Below are positions 1 through 15,927 of a stretch of DNA of 38,899 bases, one piece after another. The notes below the pieces were generated by a model. The model saw only the letters and a program-made list of their open reading frames with translations. It was not told the origin of the DNA and made no database searches. This DNA comes from an uncultured Woeseiaceae bacterium (GTDB lineage: Bacteria; Pseudomonadota; Gammaproteobacteria; Steroidobacterales; Woeseiaceae). Position numbers and translations under genes: made by a program. Positions within the stretch are counted from its first letter, which is position 1, and the number at the start of each line of letters is the position of its first letter. The DNA lies in the NCBI GenBank assembly GCA_905480255.1, contig CAJQPR010000060.1:1-38899 (forward strand), written 5' to 3'.

Positions 1-861
1 AAGCTCGGGCCAGGAGTCGGCGACGGCCTGTTCAAGTTTTGCTGCCGCGTCGCGGCACTTGCTCTCGCCTCGCCCCCAAAGCGCGCCGGTTGGATGAATA
101 TCCATCGAGCGCAAACGCTCAATCAGTTCCTCATCAATTTCCTCAGTTACAAAGAAGCTACCTGTGCCATCCAGGTTGAAGGCCTCACCAGGTAAAGCCT
201 CGTTCCAGCTGCCATCGCTCACCCGAGCGCTCAGAATTTCGTTGAAAACAAATGATCGCGCAGCAGACAAGGCAATGCTGCGCTGTGCACGTTTCATTCG
301 TTTTCCGGCAAACACCTGACCCGCAAGCTGTAAATTGTTTCCGCCGCGACCGAATCGCTGGGGACCAAAATAGTTGGGAACGCCAGAATCCCGAATAAGC
401 TTGAGACGCTCGTCAATATCCGACGACGGGGCATCCGCGGCTCGCACAGCAATTCGAAATCTATTGCCGGAGTGGGCGCCGCGTTTTAGTTTTTTCAGAT
501 GACGGGTCGATTCCAGGATGCTGACACCGGCAAGTTCAAAACTCTCCCAGTCTGTGCCACTGCCATCAGGCCTGCGCACGCTGAACCATTGGCGGGTCAC
601 TGCCTGACGATCTTTCAGTCCGGCATAGCCCGCATCACGTTCCGGAACGCCAGCGTATTTGGCCAGCGCCTTCGCAACCCAGGCGGTATTTGCCCCCTCT
701 TTTTCAATCCAGAGAAAGTCGTGTTCGCCAGCGCCACTCAGCTCGAAGTCAAGGCACTCGACAACCTCGAAATCTTTTGGGGATTGTTTTATAAGTCCTT
801 GAAATAAAGGACTTCCATGCGCATGGTGCCAGTTTGGGAGCGGCGTATTAACGCTTCGCAT
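1..861 (-). CDS. truD: TruD, tRNA pseudouridine(13) synthase (3' end cut by window edge)
   Basis: TruD converts uridine 13 of certain tRNAs to pseudouridine. The first 287 codons are visible, and about 60 C-terminal residues lie beyond the left edge. The N-terminus has the family pattern (AHGSPLFQGLIKQSPKDFEVVE). It is followed by AGLKDRQAVTRQW, which holds the catalytic aspartate (equivalent to the FAGQKDKHAV segment of E. coli TruD), and later by DSGVPNYFGPQRFG, also a family hallmark. I place the start at ATG 861, inside the last codons of ftsB (14-base overlap), because the conserved N-terminus needs most of the frame from there. Only a weak ribosome-binding site precedes it. In most gammaproteobacteria ispD and ispF lie between ftsB and truD. 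Here they are absent and the two genes overlap directly. Confidence 0.95.
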   Translation of the reverse strand, partial: MRSVNTPLPNWHHAHGSPLFQGLIKQSPKDFEVVECLDFELSGAGEHDFLWIEKEGANTAWVAKALAKYAGVPERDAGYAGLKDRQAVTRQWFSVRRPDGSGTDWESFELAGVSILESTRHLKKLKRGAHSGNRFRIAVRAADAPSSDIDERLKLIRDSGVPNYFGPQRFGRGGNNLQLAGQVFAGKRMKRAQRSIALSAARSFVFNEILSARVSDGSWNEALPGEAFNLDGTGSFFVTEEIDEELIERLRSMDIHPTGALWGRGESKCRDAAAKLEQAVADSWPEL

Positions 862-1186
862 CGGCGACAAGTCTGCCACCGCTTGCGGGTACGACCTGGT
901 AGAAAGTCTCCGTTTTGCCGATCATGCCGAGATCTGTCCTGGCCCGCTCTTCCGCCGCCGCCCGGCCATTCTTTAGATTGAGGACTTCGGCTTCGAGGGC
1001 GCGGTTACGAAACCGCAATGCATCATTCTGTTCCTGCTGGGCAGTCACCGCGTCGCGCAAATCACGAGTCTTGCGGAAGCCTGATTCAGACAGCCACAGT
1101 TGGCCCTGCATGGCCAAACCGGCAATCGCCAACACCAGCAAAATCCAGCGAACAGTCAAAATCAAAATACCCCAAGCAACCCACAC
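848..1186 (-). CDS. ftsB: FtsB, septum-formation divisome protein
   Basis: This is a small bitopic membrane protein that joins FtsL and FtsQ in the cell-division complex. The 112 residues show a short cytoplasmic N-terminus, one membrane segment at about residues 12-30 (RWILLVLAIAGLAMQGQLW), a coiled coil at about 38-75, and the conserved EERARTDLGMIGKTETFYQVV segment typical of FtsB near the C-terminus. The start is uncertain. GTG 1186 lies 12 bases after the eno stop with a close GGAG, but in-frame TTG codons at 1165 and 1159 would give an N-terminus closer in length to E. coli FtsB (103 aa). The gene follows eno, the standard arrangement, and its 3' end overlaps truD by 14 bases. Confidence 0.92.
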   Translation of the reverse strand: MWVAWGILILTVRWILLVLAIAGLAMQGQLWLSESGFRKTRDLRDAVTAQQEQNDALRFRNRALEAEVLNLKNGRAAAEERARTDLGMIGKTETFYQVVPASGGRLVADAKR

Positions 1187-1198
1187 CGCTCCGAATTG

Positions 1199-5066
<3,868 letters not shown>

Positions 5067-5096
5067 TCAGCCATTCAGGTTCACTTAGCGGGAAAT

Positions 5097-5231
5097 AAAT
5101 AAGGGTCAGACAAAAACACGATTTCAGGCATCCCAAAGACGCATGAAAGTGCTTTTAATCCAACCCGGATGAAGCCGTAAACAGAATGTTGAGCGGCTTC
5201 TAAATAAGACCCGTCGTTTGATTAAAGACGG
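5097..5231. repeat. Intergenic segment between tilS and pyrG with hairpins and a repeat-like motif
   Basis: Three things are visible in this gap. A hairpin has arms CCGTC (5211-5215) and GACGG (5227-5231), extended by TTT/AAA. Read on the minus strand it lies 47-67 bases after the tilS stop and is followed by a broken T-rich stretch, so it could be a weak terminator. A second perfect 7-bp inverted repeat is GAAGCCG (5171-5177) with CGGCTTC (5194-5200). At 5097-5111 the sequence AAATAAGGGTCAGAC resembles ends of short repeats associated with REP-type transposases, and it is a distant match to the GGGGTCGA arms of the element at 25244-25327. I could not define element boundaries or a convincing promoter. 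Confidence 0.3.
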
Positions 5232-5277
5232 CTTTACAAGTTATCAGAACACCGCAGTCTTCACAACGAGAAACGGG

Positions 5278-6606
5278 CTAATGAAGGGGTGGTTTGTCCC
5301 GCCAGGCAATTGTGAAGCCGTTAGCGGCCACGTGATCAGCTGATACCCAGAGATCACCGATCGCGACGAGCGTTTCGCCGGCGAAAACCAGGGGAATCCG
5401 ATCTCTCATCCACGGCAGTACGCCTGCCTCCTGCAACAGCTTTTTGAGCTTTCTGGTTGCCCCTTCACCGTCGATTCGTATCTCCTCGCCGCCATGCCTG
5501 AATCGGATACTGAGTCCACTGTCCACTAACGCCGGGTCGAGTCCGCCAGCACCGATTTTGGTCAGGGCGATAGAGCCAAGACCCGGACCCAAAGCAAGGT
5601 CATCACCGCGGACCTGCAGTTTTCCGGACGAAAGCTCATGAGTTTCAGAAAGTTCAGCCATGATGTAGAGCTGCCCCCGATACCGGCGAACTTCGGCTCC
5701 TGACCAGGCCACCAATGGCTGCCCGTCCTCGCGCGCCGGAATCAATTCGTTAATGATCTGATAAAGTCTCGTGGCCGGCGGCGGCGGTAAACCACAAAGC
5801 CGGACCGCCCGCCTTAGCAGGTTCCTCTGACGTGCGTGCGACAGCCCTGTTACAGCGACGATATCCAGACGGTCCCGGCTTCCACAGTATTCCAGGTCAA
5901 TTTCCGCAAGCTCATTCAGGAGCTCGCTCGCTTCACCAACCAGCTCAGCGCTGCGACGCAACCGGTTGCTGACCGCAGGCCAGCGCGCTGCGAGCTTCGG
6001 CACGATTTCGCTACGCAGAAAGTTTCGGTCAAATCGGGTGTCGACATTGGAAGGGTCATCGATCCACGACAAGTTGTGTTCGTTCGCGTAGGCAGTTATC
6101 TCCTGCAACGCGATTCCCAACAAGGGCCTCAGCAACAATCCCCGGCCAAATGCCTGCCTGGCGCCGATTCCTGCAAGCCCAGCGGGTCCGCTACCGCGCA
6201 TCAGGTTCAGCAACAATGTCTCCGCCTGGTCATTCTCGTGATGCCCGCTTAGCAAACAATCCCGGTCCTGAACTGCATTCAAAAGTGCGGCATAGCGAGC
6301 CTGCCTGGCGGCAGCTTCAGGTCCATTCTCATTGACATCAGAAACAATCACCTTGCGACTTAGATAGTCGACATTCAGTTCGGCGGCGACGTTCTTACAG
6401 TGAGAATCCCAGGATTTGGATTCAGTCTGCATACCGTGATCGATATGCATGGCGAGCAGCGGAATTTCTGAATTTGATGTCACAATCGCGTGCAACAACA
6501 CTGTTGAGTCGATGCCACCGGAAAATGCGACGATCCATCGGGCAGGAGAATATCCTGACGTCAGTGCCTGCAATCGTTTCAGCAGATCGTCCGGATCAAA
6601 ACTCAT
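5278..6606 (-). CDS. tilS: TilS, tRNA(Ile)-lysidine synthase
   Basis: TilS attaches lysine to cytidine 34 of the CAU-anticodon tRNA(Ile), changing its decoding from AUG to AUA and its charging from Met to Ile. The 442-aa protein begins with the N-type ATP pyrophosphatase domain: PP-loop SGGIDST at residues 29-35, then AMHIDHGMQ, SGHHENDQAETLLLNLMRGSG and RPLLG, all characteristic. The middle and C-terminal domains, which recognise tRNA, end in a segment containing RKLKKLLQEAGVLPWMRDRIPLV, a TilS C-terminal-domain signature. It begins 26 bases after accA, as in E. coli. It is followed by a 217-bp gap before pyrG. Confidence 0.96.
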   Translation of the reverse strand: MSFDPDDLLKRLQALTSGYSPARWIVAFSGGIDSTVLLHAIVTSNSEIPLLAMHIDHGMQTESKSWDSHCKNVAAELNVDYLSRKVIVSDVNENGPEAAARQARYAALLNAVQDRDCLLSGHHENDQAETLLLNLMRGSGPAGLAGIGARQAFGRGLLLRPLLGIALQEITAYANEHNLSWIDDPSNVDTRFDRNFLRSEIVPKLAARWPAVSNRLRRSAELVGEASELLNELAEIDLEYCGSRDRLDIVAVTGLSHARQRNLLRRAVRLCGLPPPPATRLYQIINELIPAREDGQPLVAWSGAEVRRYRGQLYIMAELSETHELSSGKLQVRGDDLALGPGLGSIALTKIGAGGLDPALVDSGLSIRFRHGGEEIRIDGEGATRKLKKLLQEAGVLPWMRDRIPLVFAGETLVAIGDLWVSADHVAANGFTIAWRDKPPLH

Positions 6607-6632
6607 TCGATATTCCGAATTGCGAGGGCGAC

Positions 6633-7592
6633 TCAGGCTTCCTTGAACTGTCCAAAGCCTGCAATTCGCCGCTGACGCTGTTCCAGCAACTGGTCCGTGT
6701 CGAGCTTGTCAATGTCTGCAAGGTTTTTTTCAAGTGCGTTACGGATCACTTCAGCGGTTGCGCCGGGATCACGATGTGCGGCGCCTAGCGGTTCCTGCAA
6801 AACCTCATCGACCAAACCGAAATCATTCAGGCTGCTCGCCGTAATCCGCATTGCTTCGGCCGCGTCCTCAGCCTTGTCAGCACTTTTCCACAAAATCGAC
6901 GCACAACCCTCGGGTGAAATTACCGAGTAAATACTGTATTGCAGCATCAACAGGCGGTCGCCGACACCGATCGCCAGCGCGCCACCAGAACCACCCTCAC
7001 CGATGACAACGCTGATGATTGGTGTACGCAGTTTTGCCATCAGGAAAAGGCTGTAGGCAATTGCCTCGCTCTGGCCGCGCTCTTCCGCGCCAACCCCGGG
7101 GTAGGCACCCGGCGTATCGATGAATGTGACAATCGGCAAGGAGAACTTTTCGGCCAGTTTCATCAGGCGTTGTGCCTTGCGATACCCTTCCGGTTTCGGC
7201 ATTCCGTAGTTTCGCCGAACGCGTTCTTTAGTATCGCGGCCCTTCTGGTGGCCGATGAACATGACCGGTCGACCATCCAGCCGACCAATTCCACCAACAA
7301 TGGCCGGATCGTCCGCATACATCCGGTCGCCATGTAACTCCTGAAAATCCGGAGCGATCAGGCGTAAATAATCCGCTGTATATGGACGCATCGGATGACG
7401 CGCGACCTGGGCAATCTGCCAGGCGCTGAGTTTCGAGAAGATGCTTTTGGTCAGCGACTCGCTCTTGGATTTGAGCCGCGACACTTCTTCATTGATGTTA
7501 ATTTCGGAGTCGTCGCCGACGTAGCGCAGCTCGTCAATCTTCGCTTCGAGCTCAGCTATCGGTTGTTCGAAATCGAGAAACTTAAGATCCAT
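6633..7592 (-). CDS. accA: AccA, acetyl-CoA carboxylase carboxyltransferase subunit alpha
   Basis: AccA pairs with AccD to move the carboxyl group from carboxybiotin to acetyl-CoA, making malonyl-CoA for fatty-acid synthesis. The protein is 319 aa, the same as E. coli AccA. It begins with the typical helical segment ([19 protein letters not shown]). It carries the crotonase-fold motifs [53 protein letters not shown] and [14 protein letters not shown], with glycines that form the oxyanion holes. It lies 71 bases downstream of dnaE and 26 upstream of tilS, the common gammaproteobacterial arrangement. ATG 7592 fits the family N-terminus. Confidence 0.98.
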   Translation of the reverse strand: MDLKFLDFEQPIAELEAKIDELRYVGDDSEININEEVSRLKSKSESLTKSIFSKLSAWQIAQVARHPMRPYTADYLRLIAPDFQELHGDRMYADDPAIVGGIGRLDGRPVMFIGHQKGRDTKERVRRNYGMPKPEGYRKAQRLMKLAEKFSLPIVTFIDTPGAYPGVGAEERGQSEAIAYSLFLMAKLRTPIISVVIGEGGSGGALAIGVGDRLLMLQYSIYSVISPEGCASILWKSADKAEDAAEAMRITASSLNDFGLVDEVLQEPLGAAHRDPGATAEVIRNALEKNLADIDKLDTDQLLEQRQRRIAGFGQFKEA

Positions 7593-7663
7593 AGTAATTC
7601 GGCTGCAATCCAGACAAATTCGCCATTGCGTTCAATAGAAGGCATTGGCGTCAGATTCGAACT

Positions 7664-11182
<3,519 letters not shown>

Positions 11183-11272
11183 GGGGATATTCAGGTCGAT
11201 TTCAATAGATGGTGCGTTGCACTCATCAGCATAGTCGAATCATCGACTGAGCGGGCTTCGATTTCAATCCGT

Positions 11273-11872
11273 TCAAAGCAAAGATATCGGGCGAAATGAG
11301 CGCCGGTGCTGGGGACACGGACCCAGGCGGCTAATCAAGTCTCTGTGCGATTCCGTACCATAACCCTTGTGCTGCCCGAAACCGTAGTCCGGATAGACAG
11401 CGTCCATCGTCCGCATCATCTTGTCTCGCTGCACTTTCGCGATAATAGATGCTGCGCTGATTGCGGGAATGAGTGCGTCTCCGCCGATCACGGCGTTACC
11501 GCTGATTTGTCTGCCGTTAAAAACAAGACTTGGCAGGCGATTGCCGTCTACCTCAACCTGGGAAGGGCTTATTCTCAGGCCGATAATCGCCCTTCGCATG
11601 GCCAGATGGGTCGCCTGCAGGATATTGATACAGTCGATTTCCCGCGCGTCCGCCCAACCGAAAGACCAGGCAAGAGATTTTGCTACGATCTCTGCGGCCA
11701 GTTCCTCGCGGCGTTTTTCCGACAGTTTTTTCGAATCCGCCAGGCCGGTTATCGGCTGTCTCTCATCCAGAATCACCGCTCCAGCAACGACCGGGCCTGC
11801 CAGTGGTCCCCGTCCGGCCTCATCGACGCCGGCCATCAGCCCCTGTGATTTTGAAAACAATTCCTGCTGCAT
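11273..11872 (-). CDS. rnhB: Ribonuclease HII
   Basis: RNase HII cleaves RNA in RNA-DNA hybrids and starts removal of single ribonucleotides misincorporated in DNA. The 199-aa protein has the type 2 RNase H core: [21 protein letters not shown] with the acidic pair Asp17-Glu18, the [13 protein letters not shown] segment, an aspartate in VEVDGN, and [19 protein letters not shown]. The C-terminal [17 protein letters not shown] is also typical. ATG 11872 lies three bases after the lpxB stop, so the two are probably co-translated. A 90-base gap leads to dnaE downstream. Confidence 0.97.
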   Translation of the reverse strand: MQQELFSKSQGLMAGVDEAGRGPLAGPVVAGAVILDERQPITGLADSKKLSEKRREELAAEIVAKSLAWSFGWADAREIDCINILQATHLAMRRAIIGLRISPSQVEVDGNRLPSLVFNGRQISGNAVIGGDALIPAISAASIIAKVQRDKMMRTMDAVYPDYGFGQHKGYGTESHRDLISRLGPCPQHRRSFRPISLL

Positions 11873-11875
11873 GCC

Positions 11876-13015
11876 TCATCCAGCTCCTGCGACTTCCAGC
11901 ACCGCCCTGGCCGCCCGCTCGTCGGCACCCCTCGCCAGCTCGGAACGCAGGGCACGAAAGACCCGCACAATGCCCGCACGCCGTTCATCATCACCCAACA
12001 GTTGACTCACCGCGGCAGAAAGAGCTTCGGGGCTCGCCTCATGTTGCAGAAATTCGGGAACCTGTGCCTCGGCCGTCATAAGGTTAGGCAAAGAAAAATA
12101 GGGCACATCGACCAGGTTTAGCGTCTTCGCTATCTGGTAGGTCATTTTTCCAAACCGATAGGCCGCAACCATCGGTTTACCGAGCATAGCGGCCTGCAGA
12201 GAAGCCGTTCCGGAAGCAAGCAAAACGACATCTGCAGAAGTGAGCACCAATTCTGCTTTGCCGTCGATCAGCTGGAAATGATCGGCGATATTCGCGGCTT
12301 CCAGGTATCCGGAAAACTCATCACGAATACGGCGGGTTGCCATCGGCGCTACAAACGAGATCCCTGGATATTCTTCTGCAAGCCGCGCACTGGCCGACGC
12401 AAACACCGGTCCGAGACGCGACACCTCGCTGTGCCGGCTGCCTGGCAATACAGCAACTACCGGTTCGCCTGAAATTTTCAATTCAGACCTGGCCGCGGTC
12501 ATGTCCGGGTCAGAGGGTGAATTATCGGCCATCGGGTGACCAACAAAATCTGCGTCGACACCATGTTCGTCATAAAAGGCCTTTTCGAAGGGAAGAAGAC
12601 AAAGGACCTTGTCTGCTGCGGCGGCGATCTTCTTTATGCGGCCCTTTCGCCACGCCCAGACTGACGGGCTGACGTAGTGCACCGTCCGAACACCACGCGC
12701 TCGTAACATCTTCTCGAGGCCCAGGTTGAAATCCGGCGCATCGATGCCAACCATGACATCCGGCGGGTTCTTGCTCCAGCGATCAACAAGGGACCGTCTG
12801 AGCCGAAGAAGACGCGGCAGTAGTTTCAGCGGCTCGACAAGACCCATTACCGCGAGTACTTCTGCCTGCTCCAGAGCACGGCAACCCGCCCCCTGCATCT
12901 CAGGCCCCGCGACACCCTCAAATTCGATATTGTCTGAGTGCGCCTGCAGCGCCCGTATCAGGCCCGCGCCCAGCAAATCACCGGAAGCTTCGCCCGCGAC
13001 AAGGGCAACACGCAT
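11876..13015 (-). CDS. lpxB: LpxB, lipid-A-disaccharide synthase
   Basis: LpxB is a GT19-family glycosyltransferase that joins UDP-diacylglucosamine and lipid X into the lipid A disaccharide at the inner membrane. The 379 residues match the family length. Hallmarks are the N-terminal VALVAGEASGDLLGAGLI, GIDAPDFNL, VHYVSPSVWAWRKGR (membrane-associating and catalytic region), LPFEKAFYDEHGVDADFVGHP, VLPGSRHSEV and LLASGTASLQAAMLGKPMVAAYR. It starts two bases after the lpxA stop and ends three bases before rnhB, in the classic lpxD-fabZ-lpxA-lpxB-rnhB operon. Confidence 0.97.
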   Translation of the reverse strand: MRVALVAGEASGDLLGAGLIRALQAHSDNIEFEGVAGPEMQGAGCRALEQAEVLAVMGLVEPLKLLPRLLRLRRSLVDRWSKNPPDVMVGIDAPDFNLGLEKMLRARGVRTVHYVSPSVWAWRKGRIKKIAAAADKVLCLLPFEKAFYDEHGVDADFVGHPMADNSPSDPDMTAARSELKISGEPVVAVLPGSRHSEVSRLGPVFASASARLAEEYPGISFVAPMATRRIRDEFSGYLEAANIADHFQLIDGKAELVLTSADVVLLASGTASLQAAMLGKPMVAAYRFGKMTYQIAKTLNLVDVPYFSLPNLMTAEAQVPEFLQHEASPEALSAAVSQLLGDDERRAGIVRVFRALRSELARGADERAARAVLEVAGAG

Positions 13016-13017
13016 GA

Positions 13018-13791
13018 CTAGCGGATGATTCCGCGTTCGGCTGCCTTCAGGGACGCGACGAATATTTCGAGTTCTGGCTGCTCCGGCACTAGCTCTTCAA
13101 GCTCGGTCAGTGCTTCCGCTAGCTTCAGGCCACTGCGATATACCACGCGATAGGCGTTACGTATGTTGCGAACCTGTTCGGTAGAAAACCCGCGTCTTTT
13201 CAAACCCTCGGAATTGATCCCTTTCGGCGAGGGCGGCTGACCGCCAATCATCGTATACGCTGGCACATCTCGGCTGGTCCCGGCATACATGCCCAGGAAT
13301 GCGTGTGACCCGATATTACAAAATTGATGTGCGCCCGTGAATCCGGCAAAAATTACCCAGTCGCCAACGGTAACGTGCCCAGCAAGCGTCGCATTGTTGG
13401 CAAAGATACAGTGATCACCAATTCGGCAATCGTGCGCGACATGCACGTAAGCCATAATCCAGTTGTCATTACCAATCGAGGTCAGGCTTTCGTCCTGCAC
13501 GGTGCCCCGACTGATCGTACAGAATTCGCGAATCGTATTGTCATCACCGATTTCAAGCCGGGTTGGCTCGTCGCGATACTTTTTGTCCTGCGGATCATCG
13601 CCTACCGACGTGAACTGATATATGTGGTTGTTCTTGCCGATTTTGGTGGGGCCATTGATAACAACGTGACTGTCAATCCTGCAACCGGTGTCAATTTCGA
13701 CACCGTCACCGATGACGGAATAAGGGCCTACCTGAATATCATCAGCGAGTATCGCTGATTCCGAAATTATTGCGGTCGGGTGGATGCTCAT
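13018..13791 (-). CDS. lpxA: LpxA, UDP-GlcNAc O-acyltransferase
   Basis: LpxA is the first enzyme of lipid A synthesis and moves a 3-hydroxyacyl chain from ACP to UDP-GlcNAc. The 257-aa protein is a left-handed beta-helix of hexapeptide repeats with the catalytic histidine (His120, in YVHVAHDCRIGD) and the C-terminal helical domain starting at EGLKRRGFSTEQVRNIRNAYR. The residue matching Gly173 of E. coli LpxA, which sets acyl chain length, is Met168 (HAFLGMYAG). In Pseudomonas aeruginosa LpxA, Met at this place selects C10 chains. The frame is open seven codons upstream, but ATG 13791 gives the family N-terminus and overlaps the fabZ stop by four bases (ATGA). Confidence 0.97.
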   Translation of the reverse strand: MSIHPTAIISESAILADDIQVGPYSVIGDGVEIDTGCRIDSHVVINGPTKIGKNNHIYQFTSVGDDPQDKKYRDEPTRLEIGDDNTIREFCTISRGTVQDESLTSIGNDNWIMAYVHVAHDCRIGDHCIFANNATLAGHVTVGDWVIFAGFTGAHQFCNIGSHAFLGMYAGTSRDVPAYTMIGGQPPSPKGINSEGLKRRGFSTEQVRNIRNAYRVVYRSGLKLAEALTELEELVPEQPELEIFVASLKAAERGIIR

Positions 13792-14243
13792 CGCTCTCCC
13801 CCTGGCGCACACATAATGTCTGCCGCAACCGCAATTTTCCCATCAACCGTCGCATTACATTTGTAAAACCAGATGCCGCGCCTAATGCGCTCTACGCTGA
13901 CATTGATTTCAAGTTGATCGCCGGGCAACACGGTTCGCCGAAACCTGGCGTTGTTCACACCTGCGAGAAAGAACAATGGTTTTGGCTCCAGATCAATCAT
14001 CGTCAGATGGGACAGGACACCGCCCGCCTGCGCCATCGCCTCTATAACGAGCACCCCCGGCATGACCGGCCTGTCGGGAAAATGCCCCTGAAAAAATGGC
14101 TCATTGCTCGACACGTTTTTTAACGCCGTTATGGATTCGCCGACGACTCCGCCGGTGACTCTGTCAATCAGCAGAAACGGATACCTGTGCGGCAACGCTT
14201 CCCTGATTTGCAACGCATCCATTACTTCAATTTCATTTGCCAT
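13788..14243 (-). CDS. fabZ: FabZ, 3-hydroxyacyl-ACP dehydratase
   Basis: FabZ dehydrates 3-hydroxyacyl-ACP in the fatty-acid elongation cycle. It competes with LpxA and LpxD for the same hydroxyacyl-ACP pool, which explains the conserved clustering. The 151-aa hotdog-fold protein carries LPHRYPFLLIDRV with the catalytic His, NEPFFQGHFPDRPVMPGVLVIEAMAQAGG with the catalytic Glu on the hot-dog helix, and the terminal beta strands. Its ATG shares one base with the lpxD stop (TAATG). Its own stop overlaps the lpxA start by four bases. Tight coupling on both sides fits balanced production of these enzymes. Confidence 0.97.
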   Translation of the reverse strand: MANEIEVMDALQIREALPHRYPFLLIDRVTGGVVGESITALKNVSSNEPFFQGHFPDRPVMPGVLVIEAMAQAGGVLSHLTMIDLEPKPLFFLAGVNNARFRRTVLPGDQLEINVSVERIRRGIWFYKCNATVDGKIAVAADIMCAPGGER

Positions 14244-15271
14244 TATTTGTCGCCATCGTTTTTAGCAAGTTCTTCCAGAGCCGTGACACGGTCCACGAGG
14301 CTGTCGAGGCGCCTGAATCTGGCAACTTTGCGTTTCCACTCCTTATCCGGTTCACCGGGAATGCTCCCGGCGTAAGACCCGGGGACGGTAATATTTTTGG
14401 ATATCACTGTCTTTCCAGCGACGATGACATCGTCACAAATCTTGATATGCCCAACAATGCCCGCCTGCCCCGCTAACATGCATCTCTTGCCGATTGTCGT
14501 GCTGCCGGCTATGCCGACTTGTCCAGCGATCGCCGTGTGATCGCCGATTTGTACGTTGTGAGCGATATGCACCAGGTTATCTATTCGCACCCCGTTGCCA
14601 ATGACCGTGTCATCAAGGGCACCACGATCAATCGTTGTATTGGCGCCCACCTCAACGTCATTGCCAACAACAGCGCCGCCTATCTGCGGCAACTTGACCC
14701 AACCCTCCGGGCCTTGCACATTGCCAAAACCATCAGAACCGATAACCGCGTTCGGATGCACAATGCATCGATCACCTATCGTTACGTTACGAACCAGGAC
14801 CGAATTGGCAAGGAGACGCGTACCGTCTCCAACCCGGCAGCGCGACCCGATAACCACGCCCGGGCCAACAAGTACGCCATCACCGATCACCGAGTCATCT
14901 CCTACCGTCGCATTTGCGGCAATTTCCGCACCGGGCGAAATACTGGCGGATTCGGATACGACGGCCGTCGAGTGAATACCGGGGCGGATTTCCGGTTCAG
15001 GATGAAGAACCTCGGCAACACGCGCGTAAACCAGGTAGGGATCATCTGCAATTAGTGCAGCGACCGGAGACATCTGCGCATCAACTGTCCGCACAATTAC
15101 CGCGGATGCCGTACTCGAGCGCAACTGCTCCTGATACGCATTGCTGGCGCTGAAGCTGATATCACCTTTTCCGGCTTGCGCAAGCGTTGCCACACGATGG
15201 ACAGTGACCGAAGGATCACCGATCAGTTCGCAACCGAACAGAGCGGCCAGTTCTCCCAAACTTCTGGCCAA
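14243..15271 (-). CDS. lpxD: LpxD, UDP-3-O-acylglucosamine N-acyltransferase
   Basis: LpxD adds the second 3-hydroxyacyl chain, as an amide, in lipid A synthesis. The 342-aa protein has the N-terminal UDP-binding domain ([16 protein letters not shown]), a long left-handed beta-helix of hexapeptide repeats, the conserved [12 protein letters not shown] and [26 protein letters not shown] segments, and the catalytic His in [12 protein letters not shown] at about residue 240. A C-terminal helix ends it ([18 protein letters not shown]). The start appears to be TTG 15271, preceded by a strong AGGGGG ribosome-binding site six bases away. A 105-bp gap with a stable hairpin separates it from skp. Confidence 0.96.
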   Translation of the reverse strand: MARSLGELAALFGCELIGDPSVTVHRVATLAQAGKGDISFSASNAYQEQLRSSTASAVIVRTVDAQMSPVAALIADDPYLVYARVAEVLHPEPEIRPGIHSTAVVSESASISPGAEIAANATVGDDSVIGDGVLVGPGVVIGSRCRVGDGTRLLANSVLVRNVTIGDRCIVHPNAVIGSDGFGNVQGPEGWVKLPQIGGAVVGNDVEVGANTTIDRGALDDTVIGNGVRIDNLVHIAHNVQIGDHTAIAGQVGIAGSTTIGKRCMLAGQAGIVGHIKICDDVIVAGKTVISKNITVPGSYAGSIPGEPDKEWKRKVARFRRLDSLVDRVTALEELAKNDGDK

Positions 15272-15326
15272 GATAAATCCCCCTACCGCCTGCTTGAACA
15301 GAGCGATGCTAGAGTCGCATGTGAGT

Positions 15327-15353
15327 ACGATACGGCTTTTAACGCCGTATCGT
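15327..15353. other. Stem-loop between skp and lpxD
   Basis: A perfect 10-bp inverted repeat (arms 15327-15336 and 15344-15353, 7-base loop) lies between skp and lpxD. On the minus strand, the direction of transcription, no run of T follows it. It is therefore unlikely to be a standard intrinsic terminator. It could be an mRNA processing or stabilising hairpin that sets expression of skp/bamA apart from lpxD onward. The structure is visible, but the role is inference. Confidence 0.6.
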
Positions 15354-15376
15354 TCCGTCTCAGGTATTCCCGGGCT

Positions 15377-15913
15377 TTAGTTGCCAGCGGCCTGGAAATT
15401 CGCTTCCATGGCTCTCAGGACGTTTTCTGTAATGTTAACGGCGGTACTCGCATACAAAACGCCGTCACCAACTACCAGGTCGTAACCCGCGCCCTCGGCA
15501 AACTCCTGAACTTCTTTCAACATTGAGCGCTGCAGACTCCCCAACTCCTCGTTGCGGCGAAGATTCAGATCTTCACGAAACTCGTTCTGCAAACGGGTCA
15601 CTTCGCGTTGCAGGTCGCGCAATTCTTTTTCAGCATTGCGACGCTCTGTCTCGCCCATTACGGCCAGATCACGTTGAACCTTTTCTGTCAGTTCCTGAAA
15701 TTCTGTTTGCCTCGCAACAATTTCGCGCTGACGAGGTTGAAATTCTTCATCAAGAGCCTCCATTGCGACGCGAGCCTGCGGAGCCTGCTCCATAAGCAGC
15801 GGAATGTTGACGACTCCTATCTTAACCTCCTGAGCCTCTGCGGAAATGCTAAGTGAGAAAACCAGCGCAACAACCGCGACTGTCTTAACCAGGTATGGTT
15901 TAACAACGTTCAT
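15377..15913 (-). CDS. skp: Skp/OmpH-family periplasmic chaperone
   Basis: Skp is a trimeric periplasmic chaperone that holds unfolded outer-membrane proteins on the way to BamA. The 178 residues begin with a Sec signal peptide (about 1-24, hydrophobic VAVVALVFSLSISA, cleavage probably after AEA). The mature N-terminal strand is IGVVNIPLLME, followed by a long charged coiled coil (about residues 50-115) that forms the tentacles, and a C-terminal strand region (DLVVGDGVLYASTAVNIT). The frame is open to a TTG at 15931, but that overlaps bamA. ATG 15913 gives the signal peptide and has GGA six bases upstream. It begins 14 bases after the bamA stop. Confidence 0.94.
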   Translation of the reverse strand: MNVVKPYLVKTVAVVALVFSLSISAEAQEVKIGVVNIPLLMEQAPQARVAMEALDEEFQPRQREIVARQTEFQELTEKVQRDLAVMGETERRNAEKELRDLQREVTRLQNEFREDLNLRRNEELGSLQRSMLKEVQEFAEGAGYDLVVGDGVLYASTAVNITENVLRAMEANFQAAGN

Positions 15914-15927
15914 AAACAATCCAATCC

